Below are positions 61,881 to 64,000 of a DNA stretch of 64,000 nucleotides, in pieces; position 1 is the stretch's first letter, and every line of letters starts with the position of its first letter. The notes under the pieces were generated by a model, which was not told the origin of the DNA, made no database searches, and was given only the letters and a program-made list of their open reading frames with translations. The stretch comes from [Phormidium] sp. LEGE 05292 (lineage in GTDB: Bacteria > Cyanobacteriota > Cyanobacteriia > Cyanobacteriales > Aerosakkonemataceae): positions 1 to 64,000 of the forward strand of contig NZ_JADEWG010000015.1 of assembly GCF_015207735.1 (NCBI RefSeq), written 5' to 3'. A program made the position numbers and the translations under genes.

Positions 61881-62951
61881 ATGCCTAAATGGTGTTGCAG
61901 TATACTAACCACAATACCAATATTCTTGACCCTAATCAGTTGTAGTGGGGAATCAAGAAAAACCGTCGTTTCAGAAAATGCGAGTGCTCCACAACAGGTT
62001 AAAAGTCGGTTAGAAACCGTAAAAAATCGTGGCAAATTAATTTGTGGTGTGAGTGGGGAATTGCCAGGTTTTAGTTTTGTTCGTGCAGATGGTAGATATG
62101 CTGGATTAGATGTTGATATTTGTCGAGCGATCGCAGCTGCTATATTTAACAATCCTAACGCCGTACAATTCCGCAACTTGAACGCCAAAGAAAGATTTAC
62201 CGCCGTCCAAACAGGCGAAGTAGACGTTCTTAGTCGGAATACTACTTGGACTTTGGGAAGAGATACTTCTGTAAAAATGGAGTTTGCACCCGTTATTTTT
62301 TACGACGGACAAGGCATAATGGTGCGAAAAAATAGTGGCTTCAAAAAACTTGAAGACCTTAAAGGTAAACCAATTTGTACTCAAACAGGTACAACTAACG
62401 AACAAAACCTTGCCGATCAAATGCGTCGTCGAGGACTACCTTATCAACCTGTAGTTTTTGAAGATGTAAATACAGCTTATACTGCTTATGCAGAAGGTCG
62501 TTGTGATGCGGTAACCTCCGATCGATCGCAGTTACTTTCCCGTCGCACGGCATTACCAAAACCTCAAGATCATGAAATCTTAAGTGTGGTAATGTCGAAA
62601 GAACCATTAGCACCCGCAGTAGCTGAAGGAGACGTTCGTTGGGTTAACATTGTCAGATGGGTAGTTTACACCTTAATTGAAGCTGAAGAATTAGGTGTAA
62701 ATTCTAAAAATGTTACGCAATTAACCCGTAGTAATGACCCTCTATTCCGTAGGTTCTTAGGAGTAGAAGGAAGTTTAGGTAAAGGTCTAGGTTTAACTAA
62801 TGATTTTACGGTGCGAATTATTAAATCTGTAGGTAACTACGGCGAAATTTATAACCGTAACTTAGGGCCAAATACAGCCTTAAAGTTAGACCGAGGTCTA
62901 AACAACCTGTGGACAAAAAAAGGCTTACTTTTTGCTCCTCCTTTTCGCTAA
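61881..62951 (+). CDS. Amino-acid ABC transporter substrate-binding lipoprotein (NatF/BztA-like)
   Basis: The 356-residue periplasmic binding protein has an N-terminal lipoprotein signal (LTTIPIFLTLISC) and the SBP_bac_3 pattern: RGKLICGVSGELPGFSF, GLDVDICRAIAAAIF, VDVLSRNTTWTLGRD and GKPICTQTGTTNEQN. This matches the polar/acidic or neutral amino-acid binding proteins called BztA or NatF. Its partner permease starts 10 bp after the stop. Regulation by NtcA is suggested by the upstream box. Confidence 0.9.
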   Translation: MPKWCCSILTTIPIFLTLISCSGESRKTVVSENASAPQQVKSRLETVKNRGKLICGVSGELPGFSFVRADGRYAGLDVDICRAIAAAIFNNPNAVQFRNLNAKERFTAVQTGEVDVLSRNTTWTLGRDTSVKMEFAPVIFYDGQGIMVRKNSGFKKLEDLKGKPICTQTGTTNEQNLADQMRRRGLPYQPVVFEDVNTAYTAYAEGRCDAVTSDRSQLLSRRTALPKPQDHEILSVVMSKEPLAPAVAEGDVRWVNIVRWVVYTLIEAEELGVNSKNVTQLTRSNDPLFRRFLGVEGSLGKGLGLTNDFTVRIIKSVGNYGEIYNRNLGPNTALKLDRGLNNLWTKKGLLFAPPFR

Positions 62952-62961
62952 AGCCTTATTT

Positions 62962-63870
62962 ATGTGGAATAATAGCCGTTTTTGGCGTTGGTTTGGACAA
63001 ATATTGTTAATCCTGCTAGTAGTAATTCTAGCTATATTTTTATGGAGAAATTTTACAGAAAATTTGCAACAATTAGGTTTGCAGTTTGGGTTTGATTTCC
63101 TGAATTTACAAGCTGGATTTGATATTGGGGAAAAAATTGTTACTTATAAATCTACTGATACTTTCGCCGCTGCTTTATTTGTTGGTTTAATCAATACGTT
63201 GCGGGTAATGGCGATCGGTCTAGTTTCAGCAAGTATTGTTGGAGTTATTGTCGGAGTAGCGCGACTTTCTGATAATTGGTTAGTCCGAAACTTGGCAATA
63301 ATTTATGTCGAAATTATCCGCAATATTCCTTTATTATTGCAACTTTTATTTTGGTATTTTGCCTTTTTCCTGAAGTTACCCCAACCAGGAAATTCTATCT
63401 CCTTCTTTGGCATATTTTCCTTATCAAATCGCGGTTTACAACTTCCGGGAGGAACTGCACTTTACCCAGAATTTTTAACTTTAATTTTAGGTTTAACTTT
63501 ATATACAGGTGCTTTTATTGCCGAAATTATTCGGGGTGGAATACAAGCAGTACCAAAAGGACAATGGGAAGCAGCGCGATCGCTAGGATTAAAACCCTTT
63601 CAAGTAATGCGGTTAGTAGTTTTTCCCCAAGCTTTGAGAGTAATTATTCCCCCGTTAACCAGTCAGTATTTAAATTTAGCGAAAAATTCTAGTTTAGCAA
63701 TTGCGATCGGCTTTCCTGACATTTATGCGATCGCTTCCACCACCAATAACATTACTGGACGAGCCGTAGAAGTTATTGTAATTATCATCATAACATATCT
63801 TACAATTAGTTTAACGATTTCCCTGCTTTTAAATATTTATAATCGTCGGATTCAAATCAAAGAAAGATAG
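62962..63870 (+). CDS. Amino-acid ABC transporter permease (NatG/BztB-like)
   Basis: The ATG at 62962 (MWNNSRFWRWFGQ) is preferred to an in-frame TTG at 62932 that overlaps the previous gene. The ~302 residues have five or more membrane helices (ILLILLVVILAIFLW, LFVGLINTLRVMAIGLVSAS). The ATPase-contact EAA loop is GQWEAARSLGLKPFQVMRLV, followed by PQALRVIIPPLTSQYL. It pairs with the binding protein upstream. A second permease and an ATPase would be expected next, but 130 bp of window remain and no plus-strand start is seen. Confidence 0.9.
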   Translation: MWNNSRFWRWFGQILLILLVVILAIFLWRNFTENLQQLGLQFGFDFLNLQAGFDIGEKIVTYKSTDTFAAALFVGLINTLRVMAIGLVSASIVGVIVGVARLSDNWLVRNLAIIYVEIIRNIPLLLQLLFWYFAFFLKLPQPGNSISFFGIFSLSNRGLQLPGGTALYPEFLTLILGLTLYTGAFIAEIIRGGIQAVPKGQWEAARSLGLKPFQVMRLVVFPQALRVIIPPLTSQYLNLAKNSSLAIAIGFPDIYAIASTTNNITGRAVEVIVIIIITYLTISLTISLLLNIYNRRIQIKER

Positions 63871-63888
63871 GAGGATTAACTAAAAGGA

Positions 63889-64000
63889 TCATAATTGTTG
63901 ATTGCTTTTGACTTGTGCGATCGTCAATTCTAAGCCACTAATATTTGTTTCAATGGAGTGACAATAGTGAAATAGGGAATCGATCGTCATCAAATTAGAC
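63889..64000 (-). CDS. Possible C-terminus of a leftward gene cut by the window edge
   Basis: An open minus-strand frame enters from the window edge and ends at TGA (complement 63889-63891) after about 36 codons, reading NLMTIDSLFHYCHSIETN, then ISGLELTIAQVKSNQQL. I do not recognise it. It could be a chance open frame. Confidence 0.35.
   Translation of the reverse strand, partial: SNLMTIDSLFHYCHSIETNISGLELTIAQVKSNQQL

Overview
The window is cyanobacterial chromosome, most likely from a filamentous non-model (Oscillatoriales-type) species. The evidence is the very frequent HIP1 octamer (GCGATCGC), a Ycf3 photosystem I assembly gene, a minCDE operon, a DXCF-type cyanobacteriochrome kinase, DUF1822/DUF928/DUF3891/DUF1400-type families that are mainly cyanobacterial, moderate-to-low GC, and a heavy load of palindromic and short tandem repeats. 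No sequence search was run; all names come from motifs read in the sequence.

Layout. 1-4484 (-) holds most of a multi-PAS sensor kinase with an N-terminal receiver domain, cut by the window edge. 4843-8038 (+) is minC-minD-minE followed by a sugar-nucleotide pyrophosphorylase. 8158-14217 (+) is a four-gene operon: a sigma-like DNA-binding protein, a DUF1822 protein, a membrane protein joining a CHAT caspase-like protease domain to a CHASE2 sensor, and a secreted DUF928 protein. 14293-19532 holds a TPR protein, a DUF1400-type alpha/beta hydrolase, a Tat-exported DUF362 protein and a DUF3891 protein. 19588-26900 has a tandem hairpin repeat, pta, and a divergent phosphotransferase system (IIA-HPr-EI fusion plus IIC-IIB-IIB), which is unusual in cyanobacteria. 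26955-30165 has a small membrane protein, ExbD, ExbB and a YkvA-like protein. 30631-35131 has a P-type ATPase and three proteins of unknown function. 35224-42467 has a membrane-anchored FAD oxidoreductase, the cyanobacteriochrome hybrid kinase, and a fused acyl-CoA dehydrogenase/cyclase.

42479-49932 has a second tandem hairpin array, an EcsC-like repeat protein, a U32 peptidase whose reading frame contains an in-frame run of an interspersed DNA repeat, comB, ycf3 and gatC. 50074-56785 has a MazF/PemK-type toxin pair, an Uma2 remnant, YjbQ, a glycosyltransferase-like protein, a cysteine/cystine-lyase-like enzyme, a methyltransferase and a TM0106-type nuclease. 56829-59075 (-) is rtcB interrupted by a 1,065-nt group I intron carrying a LAGLIDADG homing endonuclease. 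59384-64000 has a methyltransferase, a HAD hydrolase, tRNA-Ala(CGC), a small conserved protein, and the first two genes of an amino-acid ABC transporter behind a perfect NtcA-type box.

The strongest novel points are the rtcB group I intron (splice junctions, P1, P3, P7, P8 and P9 can all be read), the CHAT-CHASE2/sigma-like operon, the PTS with a phosphorylation-dead second IIB domain, the cyanobacteriochrome kinase, and the intergenic repeats that have entered coding frames or supply stop codons.
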